42,114 nt of DNA from Marinobacterium profundum (GTDB lineage: Bacteria; Pseudomonadota; Gammaproteobacteria; Pseudomonadales; Balneatricaceae): NCBI RefSeq assembly GCF_001528745.1, contig NZ_BCNS01000201.1, positions 1 to 42,114 of the forward strand. Direction: 5' to 3'. The position numbers and the translations under genes are program-made. Shown here piece after piece: positions 41,110-42,114 of the stretch. Each line of letters starts with the position of its first letter. Within the stretch, counting starts at the first letter, position 1. The notes under the pieces were generated by a model, which worked only from the letters and a program-made list of their open reading frames with translations, did not search any database and had not been told where the DNA came from.

Positions 41110-42114
41110 TATTAACCCGGTGGCAATTTAGATCTGATATAATGTGCGCATGAATACCGACGCACGCAAGCTCAGCACAGAGCAACAAGAACTTCTCAGA
41201 CAGCAAGCCATTCGGCTCCGTTTGGAAGGCAAAACTTTCCGTGAGATCGGGCAGCTGCTCAATGTTCACCCCGATACTGTTGGACGCTGGTACCAGCGTT
41301 ATGAAGCCGGCGGCAAGGCGGCCTTGGCAGTACAAAAACGGGGCCCCAAGAACAAGCCGCGTCGTCTGACCGAGGCGCAGGAGCAACGTGTCATTGAGGC
41401 GATTCAGGACCAGATGCCGGATCAGTACAAACTGGGGTTTGCTCTCTGGACGCGGCGTGCTATCGCCGAGTTGATCAAGCAATTCTGGGGTATCAACATT
41501 CCGGTTCGCACTCTGGGCGACTACCTCAAGCGCTGGGGCTTCTCGCCGCAGAAGCCGCTGAAAAAAGCCTGGGAACAGAACCCGACCCGTGTCGATGCTT
41601 GGCTGAAAGAAGAGTATCCGCAAATCAAGGCGCGTGCCAAAGCCGAGAATGCGCAGATTTTCTGGGGTGATGAAACCGGGATCAAGAATACAACCCAGCA
41701 TGGTCGTAGTTATGCTCCGATCGGCAAAACGCCCGTGCAGCCACTGCCGGCCAAGCGAGTATCGCTAAATATGATCTCGGCGATCACCAACCAAGGGACA
41801 GTGCGTTTCATGCTGTACGAATCGACGATGAACGCCAGGGTTCTCATCAAATTTCTTCGGGCTCTGATCGAGTCGACGCCCGGCAAAGTGTTTCTGATTC
41901 TGGATAACCTGCGAGTCCATCATGCCAAGATCGTGAAGCGCTGGCTCGCAAAGAAGCCCGTGAAGCGCTACCTGGAAGTGTTCTTTTTGCCAGCGTACTC
42001 ACCTGAACTGAACCCGGATGAATACTTGAACTGCGACCTGAAAAACATGGTGCACAGTGGTCCGGCGGTCCGCTCGATTGAAGACCTGAAGAAACGCACT
42101 CGAGCATGCATGCC
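41110..42114 (+). mobile_element. IS630-family insertion sequence, left part
   Basis: The left end is TA (41110-41111) followed by TTAACCCGGTGG (41112-41123), identical to the left terminal 12 bp of the MITE at 199-352. TATAAT (41138-41143) just inside is a likely transposase -10 element. The transposase starts at 41150 and continues beyond the window, so the right end is not seen. Confidence 0.8.
41150..42114 (+). CDS. IS630-family transposase, 3' end outside the window
   Basis: 321 codons are visible. An N-terminal helix-turn-helix (about 13-58, RLRLEGKTFREIGQLLNVHP, GRWYQRYEAGG) is followed by a second winged-helix segment, then the DDE domain: first Asp in FWGDETGI, second in ILDNLRVHHA, and the Glu in LPAYSPELNPDEYLNCD. 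All motifs are intact and no stop or frameshift interrupts the frame, so it looks active as far as seen. It shares its terminal repeat with the MITE at 199-352 and might mobilise it. Start ATG 41150. Confidence 0.93.
   Translation, partial: MNTDARKLSTEQQELLRQQAIRLRLEGKTFREIGQLLNVHPDTVGRWYQRYEAGGKAALAVQKRGPKNKPRRLTEAQEQRVIEAIQDQMPDQYKLGFALWTRRAIAELIKQFWGINIPVRTLGDYLKRWGFSPQKPLKKAWEQNPTRVDAWLKEEYPQIKARAKAENAQIFWGDETGIKNTTQHGRSYAPIGKTPVQPLPAKRVSLNMISAITNQGTVRFMLYESTMNARVLIKFLRALIESTPGKVFLILDNLRVHHAKIVKRWLAKKPVKRYLEVFFLPAYSPELNPDEYLNCDLKNMVHSGPAVRSIEDLKKRTRACM

Overview
The window is a stretch of chromosome from a GC-rich, free-living gammaproteobacterium. Gene content (rimBK, srkA, a RIO-type kinase, torF-type porin, DUF3422, DUF2058 and YaeQ proteins, a TRAP transporter, glutathione-dependent formaldehyde oxidation) fits a marine Oceanospirillales/Pseudomonadales relative such as the Marinobacterium-Marinobacter-Pseudomonas range. 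The genus is inference; no rRNA or tRNA is present to fix it.

Layout. 1-1306: a broken unrecognised reading frame carrying a 154-bp MITE-like element, a YhbS-type acetyltransferase, and a second, unrelated 166-bp MITE-like element at its stop codon. 1472-8898: housekeeping and metabolic singletons (SLC13 permease, nitronate monooxygenase, muramidase, YaeQ, RIO kinase, DODA-type dioxygenase, DoxX). 9006-10430: a LysR regulator divergent from doxX whose first 120 bp plus an 85-bp spacer are tandemly repeated, giving two truncated copies and one intact gene. 10575-12527: a TorF-type outer-membrane protein convergent with an M48/PDZ lipoprotein protease. 12791-16570: probable five-gene operon DUF2750-srkA-zntB-rimB-rimK. 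16841-19603: a divergent pair, a GNAT/C39-peptidase fusion and a long RimK-like ATP-grasp ligase; with rimBK this puts two amide-ligase/peptidase modules side by side. 19763-24288: cold-shock gene with long leader, a fragment related to the first MITE, DUF3422, and the formaldehyde genes fghA and adhC. 24562-31062: CBS protein, peroxiredoxin, an FNR-type site before a 44-aa membrane peptide and a cyclic-nucleotide-binding protein without a DNA-binding domain, DUF2058, two LysE exporters, a LOG protein, and a YceI/cytochrome b561 pair. 31094-32755: ffs (4.5S RNA), remnants of an integrase beside it, and a PAS-GGDEF diguanylate cyclase. 33142-40953: ABM monooxygenase, three-gene TRAP transporter, a repeat-like noncoding element, an exported truncated globin, sterol-desaturase family protein, Tat-exported dienelactone hydrolase, and a maltose-type O-acetyltransferase. 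41110-42114: left part of an IS630-family insertion sequence that runs off the window.

Most notable: (i) the IS630 element and the MITE at the other end of the window share an identical 12-bp end next to TA, and the MITE is made of five back-to-back hairpins; (ii) the lysR 5' end is repeated with a 205-bp period, and all differences between the two truncated copies are synonymous; (iii) the RLAN-type ATP-grasp/GNAT-C39 pair next to rimBK is a predicted but uncharacterised peptide- or protein-tailoring system.
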